64,000 nucleotides of DNA. It comes from Qipengyuania gaetbuli (GTDB lineage: Bacteria; Pseudomonadota; Alphaproteobacteria; Sphingomonadales; Sphingomonadaceae). How positions within the stretch are numbered: the stretch's first letter is position 1; every line of letters starts with the position of its first letter. Positions 27,114-38,182 of this stretch are shown one piece after another. A model generated the notes under the pieces. That model saw only the letters and a program-made list of their open reading frames with translations. It ran no database searches and was not told the DNA's origin. The position numbers were made by a program, and so were the translations under genes. Where the stretch lies: NCBI RefSeq assembly GCF_020171365.1, contig NZ_JAIUZO010000002.1:2388001-2452000 (forward strand), given 5' to 3'.

Positions 27114-28262
27114 ATGGCTTCACGCAAGACACTCGTCGTTAAAATCGGATCCGCGCTGCTGGCAAATCAGGATTTGCTTACCCCCCGTTACGGTTTCCTT
27201 CAGCGCCTGATGGAAGACATCGCCGCCTTGAGGGCGGACGGCTGGAACGTGCTGGTCTGCTCGTCCGGTTCGGTCGCCTTGGGGCTGCGCATTATCGGTG
27301 AAACGCCGCAAAGCGCGGGCGTGTCGGACAAGCAGGCGGCTGCGGCATGCGGAATGCCGCTGTTGCTCAACGCCTACAAGCAGGTCGGGCACGAATTCGG
27401 TTTCGACATCGCGCAGGTGCTGCTGACGCTGGGCGATTTCGAGGATCACCGGCGCTTCCTCAACACCCGCAACACCGTTCACCGCCTGCTCGAAGCGGGC
27501 GTCATGCCGATCGTGAACGAGAACGACACTATCACGACCGAGGAAATCCGCGTCGGCGACAACGACCGCCTTGCCGCCAAGGTTGCCCAGATGGTCGGGG
27601 CGAGCGACTTCATCATCTTGACCGGCGTCGATGGGCTGTATGATCGCAACCCTGACGATCCGGACGCGCGCTTCGTGGAAGAGGTCGAGGATGTGTCGCA
27701 GTACATGGACGCGACCAGGGGCAAGAGCACCCTTGGCACGGGCGGGATGGCCACCAAGCTGCAGGCGGCGAACATGGCGCAGGAAGCGGGCGTCACGACG
27801 TGGATCGCGCAGGGCGAGGTCGACCGGCCGCTGTCACGCGTGCTGTCGGGCGAGGGCAGGGCGACCAGGGTCGTGCCCAATCCCGAACCCCTGTCGGGCT
27901 GGGACAGCTGGATTGCCAACCGCCTGCAGATGGCAGGCAGTATCGTGGTTTCCGAACGAGTAGCCGATGAAGTGGCGCAGGGCGGCCGCCCGATCCGCCG
28001 GGCGGACGTGGTATCCGCCGACGGCGATTTTACTCGCGGCGACGTGCTGCATGTCTACGACAGCAAGGGCATAGAGCGCGCGCGCGGCCTGTCCGATTTC
28101 ACCTCGGAAGAACTACGCGTGATGATCAACAACCCCGATACCGATGCCGAACAGCTGCTCGGCTATCGCACCAAGGGCGAGATCATTCGCGACAACAACC
28201 TCGTCGCGCTCGACACGCGCCACCTCCTGTGGGACGCGCCCGCAGCGCTGAGCGAAGGCTAG
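27114..28262 (+). CDS. proB: glutamate 5-kinase
   Basis: First enzyme of proline synthesis, phosphorylating glutamate with ATP. The 382-residue product has the amino-acid-kinase fold with VVKIGSALL at the N-terminus and NENDTITTEEIRVGDND for substrate binding. GTGGMATKLQAA binds phosphate. A C-terminal PUA domain follows from about residue 290 (RPIRRADVVSADGDFTRGDVL). The ATG at 27114 is preferred to an in-frame TTG at 27096. In many bacteria proB is joined to proA; here it is divergent from proC-proA across an AT-rich promoter region. The 3' end faces a pilin gene three bases away. Confidence 0.96.
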   Translation: MASRKTLVVKIGSALLANQDLLTPRYGFLQRLMEDIAALRADGWNVLVCSSGSVALGLRIIGETPQSAGVSDKQAAAACGMPLLLNAYKQVGHEFGFDIAQVLLTLGDFEDHRRFLNTRNTVHRLLEAGVMPIVNENDTITTEEIRVGDNDRLAAKVAQMVGASDFIILTGVDGLYDRNPDDPDARFVEEVEDVSQYMDATRGKSTLGTGGMATKLQAANMAQEAGVTTWIAQGEVDRPLSRVLSGEGRATRVVPNPEPLSGWDSWIANRLQMAGSIVVSERVADEVAQGGRPIRRADVVSADGDFTRGDVLHVYDSKGIERARGLSDFTSEELRVMINNPDTDAEQLLGYRTKGEIIRDNNLVALDTRHLLWDAPAALSEG

Positions 28263-28265
28263 GCC

Positions 28266-28445
28266 TCAGACGGCTGCGTTCGCGCTCGCCATGGCGCTGT
28301 CTGCGGTGTTGAAGGTCGTCGAGACCTCGCCGCCCAGCGACTGGAGAGCGGTGATCGACGCGACCGCGATAAGCGCGGCGATCAGGCCGTATTCGATGGC
28401 CGTCGCACCGCTGCGATCCTGGCCCAGGCGTTTGAAGAACTGCAT
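28266..28445 (-). CDS. Flp/Fap-type pilin (type IVb prepilin)
   Basis: A 59-residue prepilin. A short charged leader (MQFFKRLGQDRSG) is followed by ATAIEYGLIAALIAVASITAL, the usual Flp cleavage and membrane segment: cleavage is expected after the glycine, leaving a glutamate at mature position 4 (ATAIEYG...). GGGAG precedes the ATG at 28445, and a longer in-frame reading is unlikely. No tad/cpa assembly genes are nearby, so the pilin would depend on a system elsewhere in the genome. The stop lies three bases from the proB stop. Confidence 0.9.
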   Translation of the reverse strand: MQFFKRLGQDRSGATAIEYGLIAALIAVASITALQSLGGEVSTTFNTADSAMASANAAV

Positions 28446-28760
28446 AGCAAGCGACTCCCTGAAAGGCCGGCCCACTCACTGCCGATATGCGCCAAGGGTG
28501 CTTAATCGAGCCTTCCCGAGTGCGCTTGATGCAGGTTAACGATAAGCGCGGCGCGGCCCTGCACGTGGCCTGCTGGTCATGAAATCTCGCTTGCGGGGTA
28601 ATCCTTTTGCTCCTCGCCGCGATCCGGCCTGATATCGGTGTAGAGGGATATCCCCATGGCGCTGCCAATCCCGAAACAAGCGGGGAAGCACACCTATATG
28701 GTGGAAGCCGTGACAACTTCACTTGGCGTTCAGCGGGGGGCTGGTTATAGGCTCGCCACC
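28446..28760. other. 315-base divergent intergenic region, flp/bamD
   Basis: No gene is seen. It should hold the promoters of the pilin gene (left) and bamD (right). Close to bamD, TTGGCG (28723) and TATAGG (28746) are 17 bases apart and resemble a sigma-70 promoter, although this would give an almost leaderless mRNA. A perfect GGGATATCCC lies at 28645-28654. Nothing else is recognised. Confidence 0.4.
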
Positions 28761-29564
28761 ATGACGACCCATTCGCGTATCGCTCGCAAGCTCGCCCTCG
28801 GTGCCCTGATCGGTGCCACGCTCGTAACTGCCGGCTGCGCCAGCCGCGGCGGGGATGGGCCGAAGGATACCGCATACGTCGCTCGCGATGTCGAAACGCT
28901 CTATGCCGAAGCCAAGGGCCGGCTCGACCGCAACCAGCCGCAGCTTGCCGCCGCGCTGTTCGACGAGGTGGAGCGTCAGCACCCCTATTCGCCCTGGGCC
29001 CGCCGCGCACAGCTGATGAGCGCATTCAGCTATTACGTCGCGCGCGATTACAACAAGTCGGTCGCCTCGGCGCAGCGTTTCCTGTCGATCCACCCGGGTA
29101 ACAAGGACGCGCCTTACGCCTATTACCTGATCGCGCTCAGCTATTACGAGCAGATCAGCGACATCCAGCGCGACCAGAAGGTTACCGAGCAGGCGCTCAC
29201 GGCGCTGCGCGAACTGGACCGCCGTTTCCCGCAGACCGAGTATGCTGCCGATGCGCGTCTCAAGATCGACCTCGTGCGCGATCACCTGGCAGGCAAGGAA
29301 ATGGAAATCGGCCGCTATTACGAACGTTCGGGCAAGTGGATCGCCGCGCAGATCCGCTTCCAGAACGTGGTCGAGAATTACCAGACCACCAGCCACGCGC
29401 CCGAAGCGCTTTACCGTCTCACGGAAACCAGCCTCGCGCTCGGAATCCCGCAGGAAGCGGTGAAGTATGCCGCCGTCCTCGGTGCCAACTACCCGGGCAG
29501 CGAATGGTACGACAAGGCATACGAGCTGGTGCAGGACCACGCGGCCGGCGTCACCGCCAGCTAA
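28761..29564 (+). CDS. bamD: outer membrane protein assembly factor BamD
   Basis: Lipoprotein of the BAM complex that inserts beta-barrel proteins into the outer membrane. The 267-residue product has a signal peptide ending in a VTAGC lipobox. TPR-like repeats follow from about residue 45: ETLYAEAKGRLDRNQPQ, HPYSPWARRAQLM and a FLSIHPGNKDAPYAYYLIALSYY segment, diagnostic for BamD/ComL. The ATG at 28761 directly precedes the charged start of the signal peptide; earlier in-frame codons give no signal sequence. Confidence 0.95.
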   Translation: MTTHSRIARKLALGALIGATLVTAGCASRGGDGPKDTAYVARDVETLYAEAKGRLDRNQPQLAAALFDEVERQHPYSPWARRAQLMSAFSYYVARDYNKSVASAQRFLSIHPGNKDAPYAYYLIALSYYEQISDIQRDQKVTEQALTALRELDRRFPQTEYAADARLKIDLVRDHLAGKEMEIGRYYERSGKWIAAQIRFQNVVENYQTTSHAPEALYRLTETSLALGIPQEAVKYAAVLGANYPGSEWYDKAYELVQDHAAGVTAS

Positions 29565-29569
29565 AGCGC

Positions 29570-29589
29570 AATTTCGCGAAAATTTTTTT
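29570..29589 (+). terminator. weak AT-rich terminator after bamD
   Basis: AATTT and AAATT form a five-base stem around CGCGA, followed directly by a T-run, a few bases after the bamD stop. The stem is weak, so confidence is low. Confidence 0.35.
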
Positions 29590-29673
29590 CCGGACCTTGA
29601 AACCGGATCGCTTTGGTCGCATTTAGACAATGCGGACCGGGCCCCTCTGGCGTGCGCCTCTTGTGCGAACGTG

Positions 29674-29764
29674 ATGTCGGACCGCATCGGACAACCGATG
29701 CGTGCTGGCAGGCCCTTTCCCCTCCCCTCCCAGCCTACCGGCCCATCGGCTGTCCGATCGACAT
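29674..29764. repeat. duplicated dyad / long inverted repeat upstream of the DUF465-like gene
   Basis: Two similar dyads lie 59 bases apart centre to centre: an 8-bp stem with ACAA loop at 29683-29702 (CATCGG-N4-CCGATG core) and ATCGG-CTGT-CCGAT at 29745-29758. The two segments are also inverted repeats of each other: 29674-29679, 29686-29693 and 29695-29700 pair with 29759-29764, 29751-29758 and 29744-29749. It may be a double operator, or an RNA element with two exclusive folds. Confidence 0.6.
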
Positions 29765-29787
29765 AAGCCTCGATTTCGGAGACTATG

Positions 29788-29961
29788 ATGACGGCCCGTA
29801 CTTTCAGACTGACCCAGATCCACCAGCGGATTGACGAGCGCCTGCGCAGCGAAATGCGCAAGCGCGTGCCCGACTGGCTGGAGGTCTCCCGCCTCAAGAA
29901 AATGAAGTTGCGCGCCAAAGACGCGCTCTACCGCTTGGCCAAGCGCGCCAAGCCTGCCTGA
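29788..29961 (+). CDS. very small basic protein, DUF465/YdcH-like
   Basis: A 57-residue, strongly basic protein (58 if the ATG directly before is used). It contains LTQIHQRIDERLRSE and SRLKKMKLRAKDALYRL, matching the two-helix layout of small DUF465 (YdcH-like) proteins; the LKK-K-L-KD core is the recognisable part. GGAG lies six bases before the ATG at 29788. The family function is unknown. The gene is preceded by a striking duplicated dyad and followed by nhaA. The assignment to DUF465 rests on the motif only. Confidence 0.7.
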   Translation: MTARTFRLTQIHQRIDERLRSEMRKRVPDWLEVSRLKKMKLRAKDALYRLAKRAKPA

Positions 29962-30058
29962 CGGCAGCGAACGGGGGCCGTCGCGCGCTTCTCCCCCCAT
30001 AAGCGGTGCGCGGCGGCTGCCCATTTTCCACTTCACCCAGAGATCGTCGGAGACGACC

Positions 30059-31249
30059 ATGGTCCAGGCCATTGCACCCTTGCTGCGCGACTTCCTGCAA
30101 AAGGAATCGGCTGGCGGCATCGTATTGATTTTCGCAGCGCTACTGGCGCTTGTGGTCGCCAACTCGCCCCTGTTGAGTGGCTACCAGAACCTGCTCGAAA
30201 CGGGCGTGGTGGTCGGCATCGGCAGCTTCCTCATCGACAAGCCCCTGCTGCTGTGGATCAACGACGGCCTGATGGCCGTGTTCTTCTTCCTCGTCGGTCT
30301 CGAGGTGAAGCGCGAGATATTCGAAGGCCAGCTGTCCAGCTGGGACAAGGCATCGCTGCCGCTGGTCGCCGCGATCGGCGGCATGGCCGTGCCGGCCCTG
30401 ATTTTCCTTTCGCTCAATGCCGGGTCGCCCGAGACGATCAATGGCTGGGCGATCCCCGCTGCGACCGACATCGCCTTTGCGCTGGGTATCCTCTCGCTGC
30501 TCGGACCGCGTGTTCCCGTTGCACTGAAAGCGCTGCTGCTGGCGATTGCGGTGATCGACGACATCGGCGCCATCGCGATCATCGCCCTGTTCTATTCGGG
30601 TGAGCTCGACACCGGCATGCTCGGCGCAGCGGCCATCGTATTCGTGGTCATGCTGGCGGTCGGAAGGGCGCGGGTACAGTCCACCATCCCCTATATCCTG
30701 CTGGCGATCCTGATGTGGGCTTTCGTCCTCAAATCGGGCGTCCATGCGACGCTGGCGGGTGTTGCGGCCGCAATGACGGTGCCGCTCGATCCCAAGAGCG
30801 ATCACGGCCCGCTGGAAACAATGGAGCACGCGCTCCATCCGTGGGTCGCCTTCCTCGTGATCCCGATCTTCGGCTTTGCCAATGCCGGCGTGACGCTGTT
30901 CGGCCTGTCGCCATCGGCGCTGCTCGAACCGCTGCCGCTGGGCATCGCGCTGGGCCTGCTGCTGGGCAAGCAGCTCGGCATCTTCGGCTTCGCCTATGCT
31001 GCAGTGAAACTGCGCATCGCGAGCCTGCCCGAAGACGTCAGCTGGCGGCAGGTCCACGGCATGAGCCTCCTGGCCGCCATCGGTTTCACCATGAGCCTGT
31101 TCATCGGCAATCTCGCCTTTGCGGATCCGCTCCTGATCGACGCCGTCAAGATCGGCGTCCTGTCCGGATCGACCACTGCCGCGATTGCCGGTTACCTCCT
31201 CCTCAGCCGCGCGCTCACGTATGACGCGCATTCCGAAAGCCTTGAATGA
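30059..31249 (+). CDS. nhaA: Na+/H+ antiporter NhaA
   Basis: A 396-residue inner-membrane antiporter exporting sodium in exchange for protons, important for pH and salt homeostasis in marine or saline habitats. It has about twelve hydrophobic segments. The paired aspartates of the ion-binding site are in VIDDIGAIAII, and the unwound-helix segments PAATDIAFALG and FANAGV are present. GGAG precedes the ATG. The stop overlaps the start of the terC-type gene by four bases, so the two membrane proteins are coupled. Confidence 0.96.
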   Translation: MVQAIAPLLRDFLQKESAGGIVLIFAALLALVVANSPLLSGYQNLLETGVVVGIGSFLIDKPLLLWINDGLMAVFFFLVGLEVKREIFEGQLSSWDKASLPLVAAIGGMAVPALIFLSLNAGSPETINGWAIPAATDIAFALGILSLLGPRVPVALKALLLAIAVIDDIGAIAIIALFYSGELDTGMLGAAAIVFVVMLAVGRARVQSTIPYILLAILMWAFVLKSGVHATLAGVAAAMTVPLDPKSDHGPLETMEHALHPWVAFLVIPIFGFANAGVTLFGLSPSALLEPLPLGIALGLLLGKQLGIFGFAYAAVKLRIASLPEDVSWRQVHGMSLLAAIGFTMSLFIGNLAFADPLLIDAVKIGVLSGSTTAAIAGYLLLSRALTYDAHSESLE

Positions 31250-32292
31250 TGGAATTCCTGTTTACCGACTGGCTCGGAACCCCGGTGTGGTTCTGGGCCG
31301 CCTTCATCACCATCGTCATCGTCCTGACCGCCTTCGACCTCGGCTTCCTGCACAAGGAGGACAAGGAACTGGGCATCGGTGAAAGCCTGAAACTGTCCGC
31401 TTTCTACATCGGCGTGGCGCTGCTGTTCGGCGCCTGGGTCTGGGTGGAACGCGGCGCGTCGGCGGGCATGGAATATTACACCGGCTTCTTCATCGAAAAG
31501 GCGCTATCGATCGACAATGTCTTCGTAATCAGCCTGATCTTCACCTACTTCGCGATCCCGGCGAAATACCAGTATCGCGCGCTGCTGTGGGGCATCATGG
31601 CAGTCATCGTGCTGCGCGGCCTGATGATCGCGGGTGGGGCGGCCCTGCTGGCGGAAGCCTATTGGGTGCTCTACCTGTTCGCAGCCTTCCTGATCGTGAC
31701 CGGTATCAAGATGTTCTTCGCCGGTGACGAGCCGATGGATGTCGGCAAGAACCCGGTGATCCGCTGGATCAGCACGCATATGCGCGTGACCAAGGAACTG
31801 CACGACCAGCACTTCTTCGTGAAAGTGCCCGACAGCAAGACCGGCAAGCTGGTGACGGCGGCGACGCCGCTGTTCCTAGCGCTGGTGGTGATCAACCTTG
31901 CCGACCTCGTCTTCGCGCTCGACAGCGTGCCGGCGATCTTCGCGATCACGACCGACACCTTCATCGTCTACACCTCGAACATCTTCGCCATCCTCGGGCT
32001 GCGCGCGCTCTATTTCGCGCTCGCCGCGATGGTTCACCGCTTCCACTACCTCAAGTATGCCCTGGCAGCGGTGCTGGTGTTCATCGGCAGCAAGATCTTC
32101 GTGACCGACTTCCTGCTCGGCGGCGGCAAGATGCCTGCGTGGATCAGCCTAGGTGTGACCTTCGGCCTGATCGCGGCGGGCATCCTCTATTCGCTGTGGA
32201 AGACCCGCGGCGCGGAGGAGCCGAACTGGCCTGCAGGCCCCGAAAGCAGCACGCCTGCGGAAGCTGTTGCTAACGGAACAAAGGGTGGATGA
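31246..32292 (+). CDS. TerC/Alx family integral membrane protein
   Basis: A 348-residue inner-membrane protein with about nine hydrophobic segments. The two family signatures, EKALSIDNVFVI and DLVFALDSVPA, place acidic residues inside the membrane. Alx/TerC-type proteins are linked to manganese homeostasis, alkaline stress and tellurite resistance in other bacteria; the specific role here is not readable. It is coupled to nhaA, consistent with a joint response to ion or pH stress. The C-terminal 25 residues are hydrophilic. No manganese riboswitch is possible directly upstream because the gene overlaps nhaA. Confidence 0.92.
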   Translation: MMEFLFTDWLGTPVWFWAAFITIVIVLTAFDLGFLHKEDKELGIGESLKLSAFYIGVALLFGAWVWVERGASAGMEYYTGFFIEKALSIDNVFVISLIFTYFAIPAKYQYRALLWGIMAVIVLRGLMIAGGAALLAEAYWVLYLFAAFLIVTGIKMFFAGDEPMDVGKNPVIRWISTHMRVTKELHDQHFFVKVPDSKTGKLVTAATPLFLALVVINLADLVFALDSVPAIFAITTDTFIVYTSNIFAILGLRALYFALAAMVHRFHYLKYALAAVLVFIGSKIFVTDFLLGGGKMPAWISLGVTFGLIAAGILYSLWKTRGAEEPNWPAGPESSTPAEAVANGTKGG

Positions 32293-32326
32293 CGCAGGCC
32301 GCCGGGTGGGCTAGGAACGGCTTCCG

Positions 32327-33991
32327 ATGCTCACCCGGCTGGCCATCCGCAATATCGTCCTGATCGACGCGCTCGACCTCAAGTTCGGGCGTGGTCTCGG
32401 CGTGCTGACGGGCGAGACGGGGGCGGGCAAGTCGATCCTGCTGGATTCGCTCGGCCTCGTGCTCGGCAATCGCGCCGATAGCGGGCTGGTGCGGGCCGGA
32501 GAGGAAAAGGCCAGCGTCACCGCCAGTTTCGATTTCGCGGTCCTGCCGCAGGGCATCGCCGAATTGCTGGACGATGCCGATATCGAGATCGAGGAGGGTG
32601 AACCGCTCATCCTGCGCCGACAGCTTAAGGCGGACGGGAAGAGCAAGGCCTTCGTAAACGACCAGTCGGTGAGCGTTGGCCTGCTGCGCGAACTCGCCGG
32701 GTTCCTCGTCGAACTGCATGGCCAGCACGATGATCGCGGGCTGGTAAATCCGCGCGGCCACCGCGCGCTGCTCGACCGTTTTGCAGGGGCGGAAACCGCG
32801 CGGGTCGAACAAGCCTGGGCCAAGTGGCGCGGGGCCGAAGACCAGCTGGCTCGCGCGCGGGCCGCGCTCGAACAGGCCAAGCTGGACCAGGACCTCCTGC
32901 TTGCCCATCTTGCCGAACTTACCTCGCTCGAACCGCAGGCCGGGGAAGAGGCGCGCCTCGCCGAAACCCGCGCCTCGATGCAGAAGGGCGAGAAGCTGTC
33001 GGGCGATCTGGAGGAATTGCGCCACATCTGGGAAGGCTCGGATTCGCCGCTCGCCGCCCTGCGCGTGGCGGCGCGCCGGCTCGACCGGATCGCGCCGGAG
33101 CATCCCTTGCTCGCCGATGCGCTTGCCGCGCTGGACCGTGCAGTGATCGAGGCGGGAGAGGCGGAGGACAAGCTGCAGGCCGCCGCCGATGCGCTGGAAC
33201 ACGATCCGCAGGCGCTGGAGGCCGCGGAAACCCGCCTGTTCGAACTGCGCGCGCTCGCTCGCAAGCATCGCTGCGAGGTGGACGAACTGCCCGAGAAGAT
33301 GCGCGAGATGCGCAGCCAGCTCGATTCCATCGAAGGCGGTGAGGCCGAACTCGACGCGCTCGAAGCGGCGGCGAAGGATGCGGGCAATCGCTACCGCGCC
33401 GAGGCAGAGGCCTTGCACGCGAACCGCGTGGCGGCCGCGATGCGGCTGGACGAGGCGGTGGCCCGCGAGCTCGCCCCGCTCAAGCTCGACGCGGCGCGCT
33501 TTCACACGGCGGTTGCCGAATTGCCCGAGGAACGCTGGGGCGCGCACGGCATGGACAGCGTCGAATTCCTGATCGCGACCAATCCGGGTGCCGATTTCGC
33601 CCCGCTCAACAAGATCGCCAGCGGCGGGGAACTGTCGCGCTTCATTCTCGCGCTGAAAGTCGCTCTGGCGGAGCAGGGCGGGGCGGCGACCGTGATTTTC
33701 GACGAGATCGATCGCGGCGTCGGCGGCGCGGTGGCGAGCGCGATCGGCGAACGGCTGGCGCGCCTTGCCGATGGCGGGCAATTGCTAGCCGTGACCCACT
33801 CACCGCAGGTCGCGGCACGCGGGGTGACGCACTACATGATCGCCAAGTCGTCCGAAGGCACCGTCACCAAGACCAGCGTATCGCTGCTCGACGATGCCGG
33901 GCGCCAGGAGGAAATCGCCCGGATGCTGTCGGGCGCCGAAGTCACGCCCGAGGCAAGGGCGCAGGCGGACCGCTTGCTGGAAAAAGCCTGA
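32327..33991 (+). CDS. recN: DNA repair protein RecN
   Basis: A 554-residue SMC-like ATPase of double-strand break repair. Walker A (GETGAGKS, lysine near residue 35) is close to the N-terminus, a long central coiled-coil region rich in Ala/Glu/Arg spans about residues 150-370, and the C-terminal half has the signature KIASGGELSRF and Walker B VIFDEIDRGVGG. GGAAC-like purines precede the ATG at 32327. It lies 35 bases after the TerC-type gene and may be read through from nhaA. Confidence 0.96.
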   Translation: MLTRLAIRNIVLIDALDLKFGRGLGVLTGETGAGKSILLDSLGLVLGNRADSGLVRAGEEKASVTASFDFAVLPQGIAELLDDADIEIEEGEPLILRRQLKADGKSKAFVNDQSVSVGLLRELAGFLVELHGQHDDRGLVNPRGHRALLDRFAGAETARVEQAWAKWRGAEDQLARARAALEQAKLDQDLLLAHLAELTSLEPQAGEEARLAETRASMQKGEKLSGDLEELRHIWEGSDSPLAALRVAARRLDRIAPEHPLLADALAALDRAVIEAGEAEDKLQAAADALEHDPQALEAAETRLFELRALARKHRCEVDELPEKMREMRSQLDSIEGGEAELDALEAAAKDAGNRYRAEAEALHANRVAAAMRLDEAVARELAPLKLDAARFHTAVAELPEERWGAHGMDSVEFLIATNPGADFAPLNKIASGGELSRFILALKVALAEQGGAATVIFDEIDRGVGGAVASAIGERLARLADGGQLLAVTHSPQVAARGVTHYMIAKSSEGTVTKTSVSLLDDAGRQEEIARMLSGAEVTPEARAQADRLLEKA

Positions 33992-34030
33992 TTGCAGGCA
34001 CTTGGCGGGGAGTTACGCGTTTCCTGCCGC

Positions 34031-34633
34031 ATGACCCACCTTCGCAGCCTGGTCGCACTGGTTATGCTCACCGCCTTGTCGGCCTGCTCGGCCTATCTCC
34101 CGCGCTATGCGCCGGCGCAAGGGGCTTTCGAGACCGGCTATTACGAAAACATCCAGACCCCGCGCCTTGCGTTGCTGGAATACCGGCTGGGCAAATATCT
34201 CGCGCAAAGGGACCGCCCCTATGCGGTAGTCTGTGCGGCAGCCGAGAAGATGGTCCCGCACATCGCCACCTCGCGCCCGCATCCGCTCGATTCCGAAGTC
34301 GAGTCGAAGCTGATCGAGCGATTTCCCGGCCTCTCTCCGCTATCGCGCTGCGAGCGGGAAGGGCTTGACATCGTGGCCTCGGACACGCGTCAGACGGCAG
34401 CGATCTTCGACGTGCACGATTTCGTGTGCGACCGCCCAACCGAATGCCTCGGCTACGCCGGCTATTACGCCAACGGCCGGCACGGCTGGAGCTATTACCG
34501 CATGACCTTCGTGGACGGGCAGTGGCGGATCGAGCCGGAGGAACTGGATATCATCCTTACCGCCGGCACACAGGAAAGCGTGCCCCCGAAGCAGTATGGC
34601 GCGCCCCTGCTGGACACGCCTGCGCCGTATTGA
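34031..34633 (+). CDS. hypothetical lipoprotein
   Basis: A 200-residue protein not assigned to a family. The ATG at 34031 starts a typical lipoprotein signal peptide ending LSACS. The mature part is enriched in aromatic residues (FETGYYENIQTPRLALLEYRLG and GYYANGRHGWSYYRMTF) and contains several cysteines that could form disulfides. It follows recN by about 40 bases but a functional link is unlikely. No catalytic motif was seen. Confidence 0.7.
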   Translation: MTHLRSLVALVMLTALSACSAYLPRYAPAQGAFETGYYENIQTPRLALLEYRLGKYLAQRDRPYAVVCAAAEKMVPHIATSRPHPLDSEVESKLIERFPGLSPLSRCEREGLDIVASDTRQTAAIFDVHDFVCDRPTECLGYAGYYANGRHGWSYYRMTFVDGQWRIEPEELDIILTAGTQESVPPKQYGAPLLDTPAPY

Positions 34634-34675
34634 AGGCCAATGGATCGCCGAGCGCACCGGCAACGGCGTGATTTC

Positions 34676-35173
34676 CTAGACGGCGACTTCGCTCTCGCGC
34701 TGGCCGAGGTAGATCAGCACGAGCAGCCCCCAGACGCTGAACTTGAAGGCGTCACCCAGCGACCCGGCACCGATTTCGTTCTGCCACATCTGGTAGCCCG
34801 CGCCGCCGAAGGTGCCGAACAGGCCGAACCATGTGACGACCGACAGGCCGGCCCCGAGTTTCGCCATGCCCTTGGCCGCCTCGAAGCCCGAAGCATCGGA
34901 TCCTCTTGCAGACCACAACTGCCATGCGCCCCACAGGCAGATGTGCCCTGTCGCAATCTCGAAGGCGAAGATGATCCACGCGAATACAAAGACCGCCGAT
35001 CCGGTAATGGCCGGCAGCAAATTGTTGTCGAAAAGCTCGTTGCCTTCCATCCCGAGCACGTATCCGACCGCGCCATAGGCCTGGTCGATGTTCATGATGT
35101 TATGGATCACATAGAGCAGCGCCATGAGCCCGAGTGAGGCAACAAAGGCTGTTTTCAGATAGCGGTCGATCAT
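34676..35173 (-). CDS. DUF2165 family small membrane protein
   Basis: A 165-residue integral membrane protein with about four hydrophobic segments, beginning MIDRYLKTAFVASLGLMALLYV. The NIDQAY segment and the middle GNELFDNNLLPAITG loop, plus a late WQNEIGAGSLGDAFKFS, match the layout of DUF2165 proteins. The function is unknown. It is divergent from ligA, with 74 bases between start codons that should contain both promoters. Confidence 0.75.
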   Translation of the reverse strand: MIDRYLKTAFVASLGLMALLYVIHNIMNIDQAYGAVGYVLGMEGNELFDNNLLPAITGSAVFVFAWIIFAFEIATGHICLWGAWQLWSARGSDASGFEAAKGMAKLGAGLSVVTWFGLFGTFGGAGYQMWQNEIGAGSLGDAFKFSVWGLLVLIYLGQRESEVAV

Positions 35174-35232
35174 CCCAACTCCCCCAAACTGGTGATGCGA
35201 CCTCGCGGCACTTTTCCCCGTGCCGTGGGTGA

Positions 35233-37326
<2,094 letters not shown>

Positions 37327-37328
37327 CG

Positions 37329-38135
37329 ATGCGCGCGGCCCTGCTCCTGCTGGCGCTCCTTGCTGCAGGCTGCGACGGGCCGGGTGTCGTCAAACGCGCG
37401 GATGAGCCGCACTTCCAGCGCCTGTCCGCCGACATGGTCGAACATGGGCAGCGCGTTGCCGATATCGTCGGCTGCACCGGCTGCCATAACCGGAACCTGC
37501 AGGGCCGCGACTGGAGCGACGAGCTCGGCACGTTGTGGACCGCCAACCTCACGCGCAGCGTCGAGAAACATTCCGACGAGGAATTGCTGGCGATGGTCCT
37601 CACCGGACAGCGCGCGGACCGCGAGCTTCATGGCATGCCCTCGCATGTCTTCACCATGATGCACGCAGAAGATCTCGCAGCGATCCTTGCCTTCCTGCGC
37701 AGCAAGCCGCCTGCGGGCGCTGTGCATCCCGAACCGACCTTCGGGCCGGAACTTCTGGCGATGCTAGAGGAAGGCACGCTCAAGTCTTCGGCCGCGGAAG
37801 TTGCCGAAATGGGGGGCGAGCATTCACCCGACCTCGGCGAAGAACACGCGCTGGGACGCTATATCGTGCGCGCCACTTGTGCGGAGTGTCATGGCATCGA
37901 CCTTAGCGGAGCGACCTCGCCCTTTCCCGGTGATGTACCGCGACCGGATTTGCGGATCGCGGCGTCCTATGACCGCGCCGATTTCGAGACGCTGATGCGG
38001 ACCGGCAAGGCGGCGGGAGACCGCGAGATCGGCTTGATGAGCACGGTCGCGCGTGGCCGTTTCTCTCAATTCACCGACGAGGAGTTGGCAGCCGTCCATG
38101 ACTATCTTGTCGTGCTGTCGAAAACGGGCGAGTAG
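37329..38135 (+). CDS. diheme cytochrome c lipoprotein
   Basis: A 268-residue exported protein with two c-type heme motifs: CTGCH about 50 residues from the start and CAECH around residue 185. The signal peptide ends LLAAGC, a lipobox, so it is probably membrane-anchored on the periplasmic side. Each half looks like a cytochrome c fold with a distal methionine (HGMPSHVF in the first, GLMST in the second). The partner donor or acceptor is unknown. The ATG starts two bases after ligA, but the functional relation is probably accidental. Confidence 0.85.
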   Translation: MRAALLLLALLAAGCDGPGVVKRADEPHFQRLSADMVEHGQRVADIVGCTGCHNRNLQGRDWSDELGTLWTANLTRSVEKHSDEELLAMVLTGQRADRELHGMPSHVFTMMHAEDLAAILAFLRSKPPAGAVHPEPTFGPELLAMLEEGTLKSSAAEVAEMGGEHSPDLGEEHALGRYIVRATCAECHGIDLSGATSPFPGDVPRPDLRIAASYDRADFETLMRTGKAAGDREIGLMSTVARGRFSQFTDEELAAVHDYLVVLSKTGE

Positions 38136-38182
38136 GCCGCCAACTCGCCTGAAATTCCACCCGATTCCCGCCTGAAAGCCCT

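Noticed and set aside
31100..31246. Manganese (yybP-ykoY) riboswitch before the TerC/Alx-type gene
   Set aside because: The gene overlaps nhaA by four bases; there is no leader to hold a riboswitch.
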